DNA of 64,000 nucleotides from Flavobacteriales bacterium (GCA_016699575.1 CP064979.1:3720001-3784000), one strand, 5' to 3'; counted from the stretch's first letter, positions 41,876 through 50,648 are shown. Made by a program: numbers and translations. Notes: generated from the letters alone by a model not told the origin.

Positions 41876-43126
41876 TTATTCAGCTCGTAATGCGTCAACA
41901 GCTTTGATGGACAACGCCCTGCGCGCAGGCAGGTAACCGGCCAACAGGCCGGAGAGGATGAGGACAACGAAGGCCACGATGGCCACGCTGATGTCAACAC
42001 CGGGGTTCTTGAAGAAGTCGCTGCTGTCGCCCACGGCGGCACGCGTTCCTTCCAGGACACCGACGGCCGCCAACAAACCGGAATAGCCGGCAATGAAAAT
42101 GAGCGTTATCGCTTCCTGCATGATCTGGCCGGTGATGATCCGGGGCGTGGCACCGATGCTGCGACGGATGCCGATCTCCTTCGTGCGTTCCTTGATGCTG
42201 ATGAGCATGATGTTCCCGATGCCGATCACCCCGGCCAGCAGGGAGCAGATGCCCACCACCCAGCTCACGAAGGCGATGAAACCGAAGAGCATCTGCATGC
42301 TTCCGTAGATCTCGGCCAGGTTGAAACTGCCGAACGCGTTGTCGTCCGTGGGGTCGATGCGGTGCTTGCGCGCCATGAGGAGCTTGACGTCCTTCTGTAT
42401 GCGCGCCACGTCCTCCCCGTCCTCGCCCACGATGCTGAACCAGTGCACCATGTTGATGCTGTTGAAGGCTTTCTGGAACGTGGTGAACGGCACGTAGATC
42501 TTCGCCTCGGGATTGTCGCCCATCTCGGCGCTGCTCTTCTTCTTCATCAGGCCCACCACCTGGAAGTACACGCCGTTGATGCGGATGTACTTGCCTATGG
42601 GATCCTCCTTGTCGAAGAGGCGCTCCACCACCTGCATGCCGATGGCGCAGACCTTGCGCTCCTCGCGCAGGTCGGCATGGTTCAGGAAACGGCCTTCGAC
42701 CAGTCGCACGGCTTCCACGCCCAGCACTTCGGGTTCGGCCCCGTAGATGCTGAAGGCCGCGGTCTTGCCCTTGTAGTTGACGTTGTTGCCGCCTTGCCAT
42801 CCGCCCAACTGCAGTTGGGGCGAACAGATCTTGATGCCGGGCACCTGATCGCGTATCAACCGGATGTCCTCGTTGTCGAAATTGAACCGGCGCCCACGTT
42901 GGAAACCGGCGTAAGGTTTCGTGGTGGGCATTGTCCAGATGAAGCAGCAGTTGCTCGCGAAGCCGTCGAAGCCGCTCATCACCGCACGCTTCAGGCCGTT
43001 GCCCATGCCCAGCATCACCACCAGCATGAAGATGCCCCAGGCCACACCGAGCATGGTGAGGAAGCTGCGGAGCTTGTTGCGCCGCAGTGTCATCATCACT
43101 TCGTTCCAGCGTTCGCTATCGAACAT
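41876..43126 (-). CDS. ABC transporter permease, MacB/FtsX type (second of a pair)
   Basis: 416 residues. One N-terminal transmembrane helix (FLTMLGVAWGIFMLVVMLGMG), a large periplasmic domain (about 45-270) and three C-terminal helices with SLLAGVIGIGNIMLISIKERTKEIGIRRSIGA, the FtsX signature. It is about one-third identical by eye to the next permease (43139-44386), so the exporter probably works as a heterodimer. It sits 12 bases after that gene and five bases before the adaptor gene. MacB-like proteins act mechanically on periplasmic substrates such as lipoproteins, toxins or antibiotics. Confidence 0.93.
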   Translation of the reverse strand: MFDSERWNEVMMTLRRNKLRSFLTMLGVAWGIFMLVVMLGMGNGLKRAVMSGFDGFASNCCFIWTMPTTKPYAGFQRGRRFNFDNEDIRLIRDQVPGIKICSPQLQLGGWQGGNNVNYKGKTAAFSIYGAEPEVLGVEAVRLVEGRFLNHADLREERKVCAIGMQVVERLFDKEDPIGKYIRINGVYFQVVGLMKKKSSAEMGDNPEAKIYVPFTTFQKAFNSINMVHWFSIVGEDGEDVARIQKDVKLLMARKHRIDPTDDNAFGSFNLAEIYGSMQMLFGFIAFVSWVVGICSLLAGVIGIGNIMLISIKERTKEIGIRRSIGATPRIITGQIMQEAITLIFIAGYSGLLAAVGVLEGTRAAVGDSSDFFKNPGVDISVAIVAFVVLILSGLLAGYLPARRALSIKAVDALRAE

Positions 43127-43138
43127 GGTGCCTGTGCA

Positions 43139-44386
43139 TTATTCGTCGCGGAGCGCTTCGATGGGTTTGATGGCCGCAGCCCTGCGCGCCGGGAAATAGC
43201 CGGCCAGTGCGCCCGCCGCGATCATGGCCGCCAGCGCGTACAGTGCCGTGGCGAAATCGATGGTGGGGTTGGCGAAATAGGGATTGCCGGGAATGGCCAT
43301 GGCCATGCCTTCCAGGATGAGCACCGCGATCGCCAGACCGAAATAGCCGAAGAGGATCGTCACGAAGAGCGCTTCCAGCATGATCTGCCCGATGACGTTG
43401 GCGGGTGTGGCGCCCATCGCTTTCCGGATGCCGATCTCGCGCGTACGGTCCTTTACCACGATGAGCATGATGTTGCCGATGCCCACGATGCCGGCCACGA
43501 GACTGCCGATGCCCACCGCCCAGATGAAGAGCTTGATGAAGCCGAAGACCTGGTTGAAGGTGCCCACGTTCTCCACATTGTTCTCCAGCCACAGCGCACG
43601 ATCGTCCGTGGGGTCGAAGTTGTGGTTGCGGGCCAGGGTGTGGCGGGCCCGTTCCTCGGCCATGGCCGCGCCTTGCGGGCTGTCGTCGGAGAAGCTGAAC
43701 ATGATCTGCCTGATCTCGCGGTTGGCGTTGAAGACCTTCTGCGCACAGCTGAGCGGTATGAACACGGGACTGCGACGCATCATCCCGCCCTCTCCGGCGT
43801 TCTCGAACTTGTACAGGCCCACCACCTGGAACGGCACACCGTTCACGTTCACCCATTCGTTCAAGTAAGGCTCTTCCTTGAAGAGCTCCTTGCGGGCGTC
43901 TTCGGCAATGACGATGACCTTCCGTGCTTCCTGTTCGTCCACCTCGTTGATGAACCTTCCCTCCACCACGGTCTGCCTCTGCAACAACTGGTTTTCGCTC
44001 ACGATGCCGTTGATGTCGTAGCTGCCGTAGTTCTTGCCGTACTGCACCTGGCTGGCCCCGCGCCACACCCGGTAACTGCCGCTGATGTGCTCAAGCCCGG
44101 GTATCGAATTGCGCAACGTGACAACGTCATCCTCGTCCAATTGGATCTCCCGGTTGGCCGGCAGCCCGTTCCACGGCTTGCTCGTTTCGCCGCCCCAGAT
44201 GCTGATGCTGTTGGTGGCCGTGTTGGCGAATCCCTGGCTGAACCCGTTCTGCAGACCACTGCCCAGGCCAAGCAGAATGATGAGCATGAAGATGCCCCAG
44301 AACACGGCGAACCCCGTGAGCACCGTGCGCATCTTGTTCTTCCCGATGCTCTGGAAGACCTCACCCCATTTTTCCCTATCGAACAT
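43139..44386 (-). CDS. ABC transporter permease, MacB/FtsX type (first of a pair)
   Basis: 415 residues with the same plan as its neighbour: N-terminal helix (VLTGFAVFWGIFMLIILLGLG), periplasmic domain, and C-terminal helices with GSLVAGIVGIGNIMLIVVKD and RTREIGIRKAMGATPANV. MFDREKWGEVFQSIGKNKMRT at the start mirrors MFDSERWNEVMMTLRRNKLRS in the second permease, showing an old duplication. Its start overlaps the ATPase gene end by 11 bases, so translation is coupled. Confidence 0.93.
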   Translation of the reverse strand: MFDREKWGEVFQSIGKNKMRTVLTGFAVFWGIFMLIILLGLGSGLQNGFSQGFANTATNSISIWGGETSKPWNGLPANREIQLDEDDVVTLRNSIPGLEHISGSYRVWRGASQVQYGKNYGSYDINGIVSENQLLQRQTVVEGRFINEVDEQEARKVIVIAEDARKELFKEEPYLNEWVNVNGVPFQVVGLYKFENAGEGGMMRRSPVFIPLSCAQKVFNANREIRQIMFSFSDDSPQGAAMAEERARHTLARNHNFDPTDDRALWLENNVENVGTFNQVFGFIKLFIWAVGIGSLVAGIVGIGNIMLIVVKDRTREIGIRKAMGATPANVIGQIMLEALFVTILFGYFGLAIAVLILEGMAMAIPGNPYFANPTIDFATALYALAAMIAAGALAGYFPARRAAAIKPIEALRDE

Positions 44387-45080
44387 CGCTCTGGAGTATG
44401 GCGTGGTCGTAGTTGTGGCTTTCGATCAGACCGTCCTTCAGGCGGATGGTGCGCTGGGTGTTCCGCGCCACTTCGGCGTCGTGCGTCACGATCACCACCG
44501 TCATGCCCAGGTCGGTGTTCACATGCTTCAACAGCTCCATCACCTCCTGACTGGTCTTGCTGTCCAGGGCGCCGGTGGGCTCATCGGCCAGGATGATCTT
44601 CGGGTTGGCCACCAGTGCACGTGCAATGGCCACGCGCTGTTTCTGGCCGCCGCTCAGTTCGTTGGGCATGTGCATGGCCCAGTCCTTCAGCCCAACGCTT
44701 TCGAGCATGGCCAAGGCCTGTTCGTTGCGTTTGCGGCGGCTCAAGCCTTGGTAGTACAGCGGCAGTGCCACGTTCTCCAGCGCGTTCTTGAAGGCGATGA
44801 GGTTGAAGCTCTGGAAGATGAAACCGATGTACTTGCTGCGCAACTGCGCGTACTCCGTTTCGCTCTGGCTCTTGATGAGCGTGCCGTCCAGCATGTATTC
44901 GCCACTGTCGTACTCGTCCAGGATGCCGATGATGTTCAGCAGGGTGCTCTTTCCGCTGCCGCTCTGGCCCATGATGCTCACCATCTCACCCTTGTTGATG
45001 GTGAGGTCGATGCCCTTGAGCACTTGCAATACGTTGTTGCCCGTGATGTAGGCTTTGCGGATGGACTTCAGTTCGAGCAT
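44376..45080 (-). CDS. ABC transporter ATP-binding protein, MacB/LolD type
   Basis: 234 residues. Walker A GQSGSGKST (near 38), signature LSGGQKQRVAIARAL (near 143), Walker B IILADEPTGALD (near 163) and H-loop VIVTHDAEVARNTQRTI. This is the short LolD/MacB ATPase form with a Q-loop in FIFQSFNLI. It powers the heterodimeric permease encoded next. First gene of the operon; a -7-like TACATTCGG lies at 45086-45094, five bases before the ATG. Confidence 0.95.
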   Translation of the reverse strand: MLELKSIRKAYITGNNVLQVLKGIDLTINKGEMVSIMGQSGSGKSTLLNIIGILDEYDSGEYMLDGTLIKSQSETEYAQLRSKYIGFIFQSFNLIAFKNALENVALPLYYQGLSRRKRNEQALAMLESVGLKDWAMHMPNELSGGQKQRVAIARALVANPKIILADEPTGALDSKTSQEVMELLKHVNTDLGMTVVIVTHDAEVARNTQRTIRLKDGLIESHNYDHAILQSDVR

Positions 45081-45085
45081 CGGCC

Positions 45086-45094
45086 CCGAATGTA
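45086..45094 (-). promoter_or_regulatory. -7-like element for the ABC exporter operon
   Basis: TACATTCGG on the minus strand fits TAnnTTTGC except at two positions and ends five bases before ATG 45080. Confidence 0.5.
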
Positions 45095-45163
45095 CCGGTG
45101 CGCCTGTGCCCAGTGGTTGGGCTTACACGAGCGGTTGGGCGGCCGGTAGGAGCGGGGAGCGGC

Positions 45164-45790
45164 TCACGTGCGGCGGAAGACGAGGTCCACCAAGCCCCTG
45201 TCAACGAGGATCTCGTGCAGCACGCCGTCCTTGTACAGGTAATGGTTCACTTTTCCGCCTGACATGGTGAGCGTGTAACGGCCATCGCCCGTCGCCACCA
45301 ATGGACAGTCCTTCATTTCGCTCTCCACGAAGATGGTCGTGCGGTCCAACGGTTCCTCATAGTACATGCGGGCCGTGGTCCAGGACTGCGGAAGCCCCAT
45401 GGTCCGCGCCGGTCCTGGGTGCACATAACGCAGTGAACGCTCTTCCTGCACCATCAGATGACTGGAGTCGCGCATGTTGTTGTTCAGTTTGGTGATGGAA
45501 TAACAGGACACCAGAGCGGTGTCGTTGTAGTGCGCAACCAATTGGGTCTCCACGGTCTGGTCGAACACCACGTTGAATTCCGAGAAGGAAGTGATGATGT
45601 ACGTTGTGCGCGCTTCCATCTCAGTCCGTACGCTCACGATGTGCCCCACGATCTCATCGCCTTTGTGCACGTTGAATGATGCTGTTTGGGCGGCGCTGTC
45701 CATCCCGATGAACGTGGCGTAGAGCGCAAAGGCGAAGCATCCGGACCGCACATTGAGGTGCGTCCGCAGTGCAATGGTGCGGTGGGGCAT
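45164..45790 (-). CDS. Secreted protein of unknown function (DUF6134-like)
   Basis: 208 residues. The N-terminal hydrophobic stretch (SGCFAFALYATFIGMDSAAQ) looks like a signal peptide. The mature part, with FNVHKGDEIVGHIVSVRTEMEA and later YTLTMSGGKVNHYLYKDGVL, resembles, from memory, small Bacteroidota beta-barrel proteins annotated DUF6134; I am not certain. No enzymatic motif is visible. It stands alone between the ABC exporter and the GbsR cluster, on the same strand as both. Confidence 0.6.
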   Translation of the reverse strand: MPHRTIALRTHLNVRSGCFAFALYATFIGMDSAAQTASFNVHKGDEIVGHIVSVRTEMEARTTYIITSFSEFNVVFDQTVETQLVAHYNDTALVSCYSITKLNNNMRDSSHLMVQEERSLRYVHPGPARTMGLPQSWTTARMYYEEPLDRTTIFVESEMKDCPLVATGDGRYTLTMSGGKVNHYLYKDGVLHEILVDRGLVDLVFRRT

Positions 45791-45845
45791 CGAGCGTGAA
45801 ATGTACCGATAGGACAGAACACCGTTGCAGTACCCCTATCGGCCG

Positions 45846-46241
45846 TCACACCAGATCCCAGACCGTGTGCTTTTTGGTGGGCAGGAAGCAGCAGACCAAC
45901 GCGGCCAACGGACCTGCGAAGGGAACACAAACGAGCAGCCCCAGCCAATGGGCAATGCCCGCGTCGCGCAGTCTGTGCACGGTGTTCCAAACCAACGCGG
46001 CGAAGAACAGGATGGTCGTGGCGCAGATGCTCCACGGCATTTGGCCATCCGCCCAAGGACCGATCAATAGGTAAGGGTTCAGCCAGGCTGAAGCAACCGT
46101 GCCGATATCCGCAGCCGGTGCGATCGACATGATGGCAAGGTCCAAAAGTGCTTTGCCGGCACCGACCGCGGCGATGTTCCGTTGGTAGCGCAGCCGGTCC
46201 GTGCAGCTGTCGCAGTGCAGGAACTTGGTGATGCTGCTCAT
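45846..46241 (-). CDS. Small DUF805-like membrane protein
   Basis: 131 residues from ATG 46241, overlapping the epimerase stop by four bases (ATGA). N-terminal CDSCTDRLRYQRNIAAVGAGK may be a small cysteine-bearing cytoplasmic part. About three to four hydrophobic helices follow, with NTVHRLRDAGIAHWLGLLV, which resembles the R-x-H-D-x-G-x-S-x-W signature of DUF805 proteins. The upstream open frame (55 codons) is the antisense-like tail of the epimerase and is rejected as a start. Function unknown; coupled to the epimerase gene. Confidence 0.65.
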   Translation of the reverse strand: MSSITKFLHCDSCTDRLRYQRNIAAVGAGKALLDLAIMSIAPAADIGTVASAWLNPYLLIGPWADGQMPWSICATTILFFAALVWNTVHRLRDAGIAHWLGLLVCVPFAGPLAALVCCFLPTKKHTVWDLV

Positions 46242-47173
46242 GGCATTGGGTTTTGTGCGCGCAGGAGGTCGCCCAGAGCGCTGTGGATGTGTTCGTGCTT
46301 GAAGGTGTAGCCCAGGGCCAGTGCGCGTGCGGGCACCACACGACGGCTTTTCAGGACAAGCTCTGTTTCCGTGCGCAGGAAAAAGGCCCCGATGCCGAGC
46401 ATCCATTCAGGGATGTTGAACGCCACAACGGGTTTCAGTCGATGGCGCAGAGCCTTCATCAGTTCACGTTCCGGCAACGGGTGGGGGGCGGCCAGGTTGA
46501 TGATGCCGTCAACCACAGGCGTATCCGCGAGCCATTGGAAGAAGTGCGCAACATCGGCCTCGTGCACCCAGCTCACGTATTGTGTGCCGCTGCCGTGGTG
46601 CCCGCCCAATCCCACGCGCACCAGCCCAGCGAACCGCGGGAAGGCACCACCGCCTTTGCTGAACACCATGGCGCATCGCACCGCGACCTGCCTTACCCCG
46701 GTACGAGGATGCTTGAAGAACTCCTTTTCCCAGGCCAGCACCACTTGCGGGCTGAAGTCGGTGCCCAACTCGCCGGTCGCTTCATCCATGGGCCGATCCT
46801 CGGCGTGGCGGTAAACGGTGGCGCTGCTGAGGTTGATCCACAGCGGGGGCGGAACCGCGCATCGAGCGATCACTTCGCCCAGCACCCGCGTTGCCTCCAC
46901 TCGGCTGTTCAGGATGAGGTCCTTGTTGCGCTGGTCGTAGCGGCAGTCCACGCTGCGACCGGCGAGGTTGACGACAACAGATGCATGTTCGAGTTCCGCG
47001 GCCCAAGCACCCGGCGTACGGCCATCCCATTGCACCATGCGGACACCAGGGTTCTGTTGCACGGCCGGTCGGCGGGTGAGCACCACCACTTCATGTCCGC
47101 GCGCGGCGTAGTGGTCTTGCAGGATGTGGCCCATGGTACCCGTGCCGCCAGCGAGGATGACTTTGGTTTTCAT
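46238..47173 (-). CDS. TIGR01777 family (SDR39U1-like) NAD(P)-dependent epimerase
   Basis: 311 residues. A Rossmann fold with nucleotide-binding GGTGTMGHIL at the N-terminus, NLAGRSVDCRYDQRNK and INLSSATVYRHAEDRPMDE with the S-x-Y site, VRCAMVFSKGGGAFPRF and a C-terminal DUF1731-like PEWMLGIGAFFLRTETELVLKSRRVVPARA. The family is widespread but its substrate is unknown. It lies 53 bases after the membrane protein gene at 47227 on the same strand, as part of the GbsR cluster, and overlaps the DUF805-like gene. Confidence 0.9.
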   Translation of the reverse strand: MKTKVILAGGTGTMGHILQDHYAARGHEVVVLTRRPAVQQNPGVRMVQWDGRTPGAWAAELEHASVVVNLAGRSVDCRYDQRNKDLILNSRVEATRVLGEVIARCAVPPPLWINLSSATVYRHAEDRPMDEATGELGTDFSPQVVLAWEKEFFKHPRTGVRQVAVRCAMVFSKGGGAFPRFAGLVRVGLGGHHGSGTQYVSWVHEADVAHFFQWLADTPVVDGIINLAAPHPLPERELMKALRHRLKPVVAFNIPEWMLGIGAFFLRTETELVLKSRRVVPARALALGYTFKHEHIHSALGDLLRAQNPMP

Positions 47174-47226
47174 TGTTCGTGTTCTTTCCGGCTGTCATCC
47201 CGGCCAGGAGCCGGGACGGCATCGCG

Positions 47227-47682
47227 TCAGCGTACAGGGGCGGTCACAACAGGGATAGGAGGTGTGAGCATCGCGTTCTGGCGGGCCTTCTTCCGTCCGC
47301 GGAAGAACATGTAGAGGTTCAGGAAGAGCATCACACCGAGGTAGATGGCGAAGCCACCGAGCTTGCGCGCCAGGACTTCCACCACTTCCTGGTTCGTGTC
47401 CAAGGCGTACTGGAACCGTTGGTGCTGCCCATCATCCGCAATGCTGTAGTTGAGCATCTCGCCTTGGTCGATCTTCAGGATCAGCAGTGCGAAGCCCATG
47501 TTCAGCAGGTAGAAGCCCACCTCGAACAACTTGTTCGTGGCGTTGGCGATGTCCTCCTTGCCCTTGAAGATGTCGAGCATGAAGGTGCGGCCGTTGGTGA
47601 AGAGCGTGCGGGCCACGTACAGGGTGAGTCCCAGTGCGACGGGCAGGTAGATCATGTACGCGAGAACGACTTTGGTTTCCAT
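47227..47682 (-). CDS. Membrane protein of the GbsR cluster, paralogue of 47695-48096
   Basis: 151 residues with four hydrophobic helices (MIYLPVALGLTLYVART, LLNMGFALLILKID and others) and a basic tail. It aligns by eye with the next gene: both start with a helix, then a FTNGRTFMLDIF or HRNGRMWMLRIF loop, then ANATNKLFEVGFYLLNMG or VDAVNNVLLVGCYVVNAG. I recognise no named family. It begins 12 bases after its paralogue ends. Expression is probably controlled by the GbsR-type regulator encoded upstream. Confidence 0.7.
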   Translation of the reverse strand: METKVVLAYMIYLPVALGLTLYVARTLFTNGRTFMLDIFKGKEDIANATNKLFEVGFYLLNMGFALLILKIDQGEMLNYSIADDGQHQRFQYALDTNQEVVEVLARKLGGFAIYLGVMLFLNLYMFFRGRKKARQNAMLTPPIPVVTAPVR

Positions 47683-47694
47683 GACGTGTGGGTG

Positions 47695-48096
47695 TTAGTT
47701 GGTGGTTGTTGGTTGTTCGGCTGCTTCGTGGGCGGCCGATGTGTGCGCTTTGGAGTGTTTGAAGTGGCTCCAGATGAGCAGGACAGCGATGTTCGTGTAG
47801 TGCAGTCCGGCCAGTACGAAGAGGATCACGGCCACATGGTGGCTCAACGTGCCGAGCATGCCCGGCACCGTGGTGATGGCTTCCCAGCGGCCCACCACCA
47901 AGGCGATGTAACCAGCGTTCACCACGTAGCAGCCCACTAGCAACACGTTGTTCACCGCATCCACGAAAGCCACTTCGTTGTCGAAGATCCTCAGCATCCA
48001 CATCCGGCCATTGCGGTGGCACACCTGCGCCACGTACACCGCCACTCCCACCATGGTCGGGAAGAACAGCAGGTAGGAGAGGAGGTTGAAGTTCAT
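47695..48096 (-). CDS. Membrane protein of the GbsR cluster, paralogue of 47227-47682
   Basis: 133 residues, three to four helices (LLSYLLFFPTMVGVAVYVAQ, NVLLVGCYVVNAGYIALVVG, HHVAVILFVLAGLHYTNIAV). It shares the NGRMWMLRIF loop with its paralogue. Its own promoter region (48097-48207) holds a TTTCA-N8-TGAAA-like dyad at 48116-48133 overlapping an AACGTTTG -7-like element, matching the dyad upstream of the regulator gene. Probably a repressed or induced unit of the same regulon. Confidence 0.7.
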   Translation of the reverse strand: MNFNLLSYLLFFPTMVGVAVYVAQVCHRNGRMWMLRIFDNEVAFVDAVNNVLLVGCYVVNAGYIALVVGRWEAITTVPGMLGTLSHHVAVILFVLAGLHYTNIAVLLIWSHFKHSKAHTSAAHEAAEQPTTTN

Positions 48097-48115
48097 TGCC
48101 CTGTATAGTTCAAAC

Positions 48116-48133
48116 GTTCAGGAAGAAATGAAA
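48116..48133 (-). promoter_or_regulatory. Candidate GbsR operator upstream of the membrane-protein gene
   Basis: On the plus strand: GTTCA-N8-TGAAA, the same dyad as at 48779-48796 with one change. It directly adjoins the -7-like AACGTTTG (minus strand), the position expected for a repressor site. Confidence 0.5.
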
Positions 48134-48207
48134 CATAGTGGTCAAAAAAAAGGCGCACCCGTTCTGACCTGGGTGGGTCGGAAAAAGTGCGCGATGGAAT
48201 GCGGTTC

Positions 48208-48708
48208 TCATTTCAACAGGGTGCTGGCCGCTTTCACGAACCACTGCACATCACGGCGGGTACTGTGGTCCAGTAGCGTGTCCAGGCGGGTGGTGAGGTC
48301 GTGGAGGTCATGGGTCATCTTGCGGAAGCTCCTGGCTTCGGGCGTTGCTCCGGGGATGTCTTCCAGTTCGTCCAGCAAGCGCACCAGGGGTTCCAGCTCG
48401 CGCTTCTTCCGTTCCCGGGTGATGTGCGTGGCGACTTTCCAAACGTCCTTCTCGGCTTCGAAGTACTCGCGGCGTTCGCCGGTCTTCAGCACGCGGCGCA
48501 CCAGGCTCCAATCGATGAGCGCCCGCAGGTTCATGTTCGCGTTGCCCCGGCTGATGTTCAATTGGTCCATGACATCTTCCGTGCTCAGCGCTTCGTGGCT
48601 GATGAGCAGTAATGCATGCACTTGGGCCATGCTGCGATTGATGCCCCACGCGCTGCCGAATGCGCCCCAGGCATCAATGAACTTCTCGCGGGCTTCCTTC
48701 AGGTCCAT
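48208..48708 (-). CDS. GbsR/MarR family transcriptional regulator
   Basis: 166 residues. A winged helix-turn-helix with MAQVHALLLISHEALSTEDVMDQL and NISRGNANMNLRALIDWSLVRR (helix-turn-helix about 45-75), then a long C-terminal dimerisation helix (EPLVRLLDELEDIPGATPEARSFRK, in parts) typical of the GbsR subfamily. GbsR proteins act as repressors of osmoprotectant or membrane-stress genes. The gene precedes two paralogous membrane proteins, an epimerase and a DUF805-like gene on the same strand. Its promoter has a TTTCA-N8-TGAAA dyad, suggesting autoregulation. Confidence 0.92.
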   Translation of the reverse strand: MDLKEAREKFIDAWGAFGSAWGINRSMAQVHALLLISHEALSTEDVMDQLNISRGNANMNLRALIDWSLVRRVLKTGERREYFEAEKDVWKVATHITRERKKRELEPLVRLLDELEDIPGATPEARSFRKMTHDLHDLTTRLDTLLDHSTRRDVQWFVKAASTLLK

Positions 48709-48778
48709 GTTCCTACGGTTGTCGCACCGGCTCCCATCAAGGCATCAACGGGCCAAACGTAGATCATTCTCCTGAAAG

Positions 48779-48796
48779 TTTCAAATAGTACTGAAA
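48779..48796 (-). promoter_or_regulatory. Candidate autoregulatory operator of the GbsR-type gene
   Basis: Perfect dyad TTTCA-N8-TGAAA, adjoining a second overlapping palindrome TGAAAGTTTCA (48773-48783). The minus strand reads TTGACA further upstream and an ATTTG-type -7 inside the dyad. It matches 48116-48133. Confidence 0.55.
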
Positions 48797-48957
48797 GAAA
48801 GTTGTCAACTAGTGGCCGCAGGCCATGGAGCCGCGATGGACCGGGTCACCAATTCGGCCATGCTTGTCGATCGGCCGGCAGAAGGCCGCTCCACAGCGGA
48901 TGGTCGGCCTCCGCCCGTGGTGCAGACCGACCATTCCGTGGATGTATCGAGCAAGGT

Positions 48958-50559
48958 TCAGTTCTTGACGAACCGGGCGAACAGAACGCCTAAGGTGGTC
49001 CGTATCCGCGCTGTGTAGCTGCCGTTGGGCAGTCCGCTCACATGCATGGAGCCGTGTTGCAACTGCACCGCCACGACTTGTCCGAGGCCATTGATCACGT
49101 CTGTCTGCACGATGCGCTGTCCTGAAGGAACATCGATCAGGAGCATGTCCGTTGCCGGGTTCGGGTACGATCGGACGGCACTGGCACTCGCCGCTTCATC
49201 GATGCCCACATCGTTGTATCGTTTGCCGTTCCGGTAGATCCGCCCACCGTACACATCACCGGCAAAGCTCTCCCAGAAGGCGACCACACCGCCGTTCCCA
49301 TCGGGCAGATGGACACGTTTTTCGTAGGCCGGGTTGAACGCTGGATCGCAGAAGGCCACTGGATCGGCCCATGCCAGCGTGCCGTCGGCGCGCACGCGCA
49401 TGGCCGTGTATCCGTCCAGATTGCCTTCATAGGTCACCACCACCCCACCGCTATCGGATGCGATCAGGCCGGTGGTGGGGAGGAAGCTGGTGATCTGGAT
49501 CGCCAGGACACCATCGGCGCTCCAGAGCTCGGCGCCTGTGCCCAGGTCGTACTTCTGGAGGTAGAGATCAGCGTTCGATGCGGGTGGCCTGTTATCGCTC
49601 CACGCTACGAAGAGCGCGTCATCCGTTGCCAATGCGGCCGGACCTCCTTGCACGTACGTGGTCAGATCGCAGGCCGACTGCACGGTCGGAGACCAGACCG
49701 GTGCACCCAGCGTGTCGATGCGGTTCATGCGCAGATCGCCGTTCACCTCCCACACCGCGGTTTGCGCAAGTGTGTTATCCATGGACGTGGCGAACGCGTA
49801 GTTGAGACCGTTCGCATCGGCCAGATCGATGTAAGCAGGCCATACTGCGGTCCCTAGGCTATCGAAGCGTTGTGCCTTCAGCGGTGTGCCCGCGCCATTG
49901 CCTGCGCGGATGTTGAACAGCAGTCCACCTGCGCCATCGGGGTGTATCGTGTACGGCCCGTAATAGTTGGAAACCATGGTCTGGCCCGGTAGCGGGAACT
50001 GCGCGGAGCCGTCCATCCGAACGCGCTGCATCCTGCAGCCATAGGCGCCCTGGCAACTTTCGCAATAGCAGACGATATAGGCGCAACTGTTGCTCAGCAC
50101 GACTTGGATGCTGCGGAAATCAAGACCCGTCAATAGAACGGTCGGTTCGGCCCACAGCGCATTGGCGTTGTTATCGAAGCGCATCGCCCGTACGGTATCC
50201 CCACCGATGTTGGTGCTGCGCGTGAGAAAGGAGACGATCACCGACCCATCGGGCATGAGCAAGGGTGCCAGGTTGTTGAAGCTTCGCGTCGGATGCGTGA
50301 GCAGCAGTTCTCCGTTGGCGGTCCAAAGCGCGTTGCCCTCGCTGTCGAAGTGCTGGCCATAGAGGTCTGCTTTCTGCGGGTCGTTGCGCAGATCGCTCCA
50401 GAACACGTAGTAGCCGCTGTCCGCGTCAGCGATCGCGCGCATGTACTGCTGCGCGTTCGCAGCGTTGCAAACGGGCATGGGCGCAGCCGGGTCCGTGCTC
50501 CACTGGGCGGTGGAAGTCAGCGTTGCGATGAGCGCGCAAGTGAGCAAAAGGGCTTTCAT
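48958..50559 (-). CDS. Secreted beta-propeller-like protein with T9SS sorting domain
   Basis: 533 residues with signal peptide MKALLLTCALIATLTSTAQ. Repeated segments of the type VFWSDLRNDPQKADLYGQ and AWSDNRPPASNADLYLQKYD with D-x-D turns suggest a WD/YVTN-like propeller describing paired comparisons. The C-terminal VRSYPNPATDMLLIDVPSG, VINGLGQVVAVQ and LPNGSYTARIRT form a T9SS type A domain. Two 20-bp-period direct repeats precede its -7 element (50578-50647). Exported surface protein; role unknown. Confidence 0.85.
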   Translation of the reverse strand: MKALLLTCALIATLTSTAQWSTDPAAPMPVCNAANAQQYMRAIADADSGYYVFWSDLRNDPQKADLYGQHFDSEGNALWTANGELLLTHPTRSFNNLAPLLMPDGSVIVSFLTRSTNIGGDTVRAMRFDNNANALWAEPTVLLTGLDFRSIQVVLSNSCAYIVCYCESCQGAYGCRMQRVRMDGSAQFPLPGQTMVSNYYGPYTIHPDGAGGLLFNIRAGNGAGTPLKAQRFDSLGTAVWPAYIDLADANGLNYAFATSMDNTLAQTAVWEVNGDLRMNRIDTLGAPVWSPTVQSACDLTTYVQGGPAALATDDALFVAWSDNRPPASNADLYLQKYDLGTGAELWSADGVLAIQITSFLPTTGLIASDSGGVVVTYEGNLDGYTAMRVRADGTLAWADPVAFCDPAFNPAYEKRVHLPDGNGGVVAFWESFAGDVYGGRIYRNGKRYNDVGIDEAASASAVRSYPNPATDMLLIDVPSGQRIVQTDVINGLGQVVAVQLQHGSMHVSGLPNGSYTARIRTTLGVLFARFVKN

Positions 50560-50577
50560 GGGGTGTGCATTATTGGG

Positions 50578-50647
50578 TCGAAGGAAGCCGATGGCTGACC
50601 GAAGTGGTGGTAGGTCCGAGGGAGCGGTCGCGATCCCGAGGGAGCGG
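50578..50647 (-). promoter_or_regulatory. Promoter with paired 20-bp-period direct repeats (class B operator)
   Basis: On the minus strand CCGCTCCCTCG occurs at 50647-50637 and again at 50627-50617 (period 20), then 30 bases, then a -7-like TTCCTTCGA at 50586-50578, 18 bases before ATG 50559. Upstream of the beta-strand-repeat gene the same motif pair stands at exactly the same distance from its -7-like element (56716-56785). Confidence 0.6.
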
Positions 50648-50648
50648 T

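Noticed and set aside
42362..44596. A 744-codon open frame on the plus strand antisense to the ABC permeases
   Set aside because: High GC gives long antisense frames. The minus strand encodes two clear FtsX-type permeases with family motifs across the same bases; the plus frame is His/Ala/Arg-rich and shows no domain.
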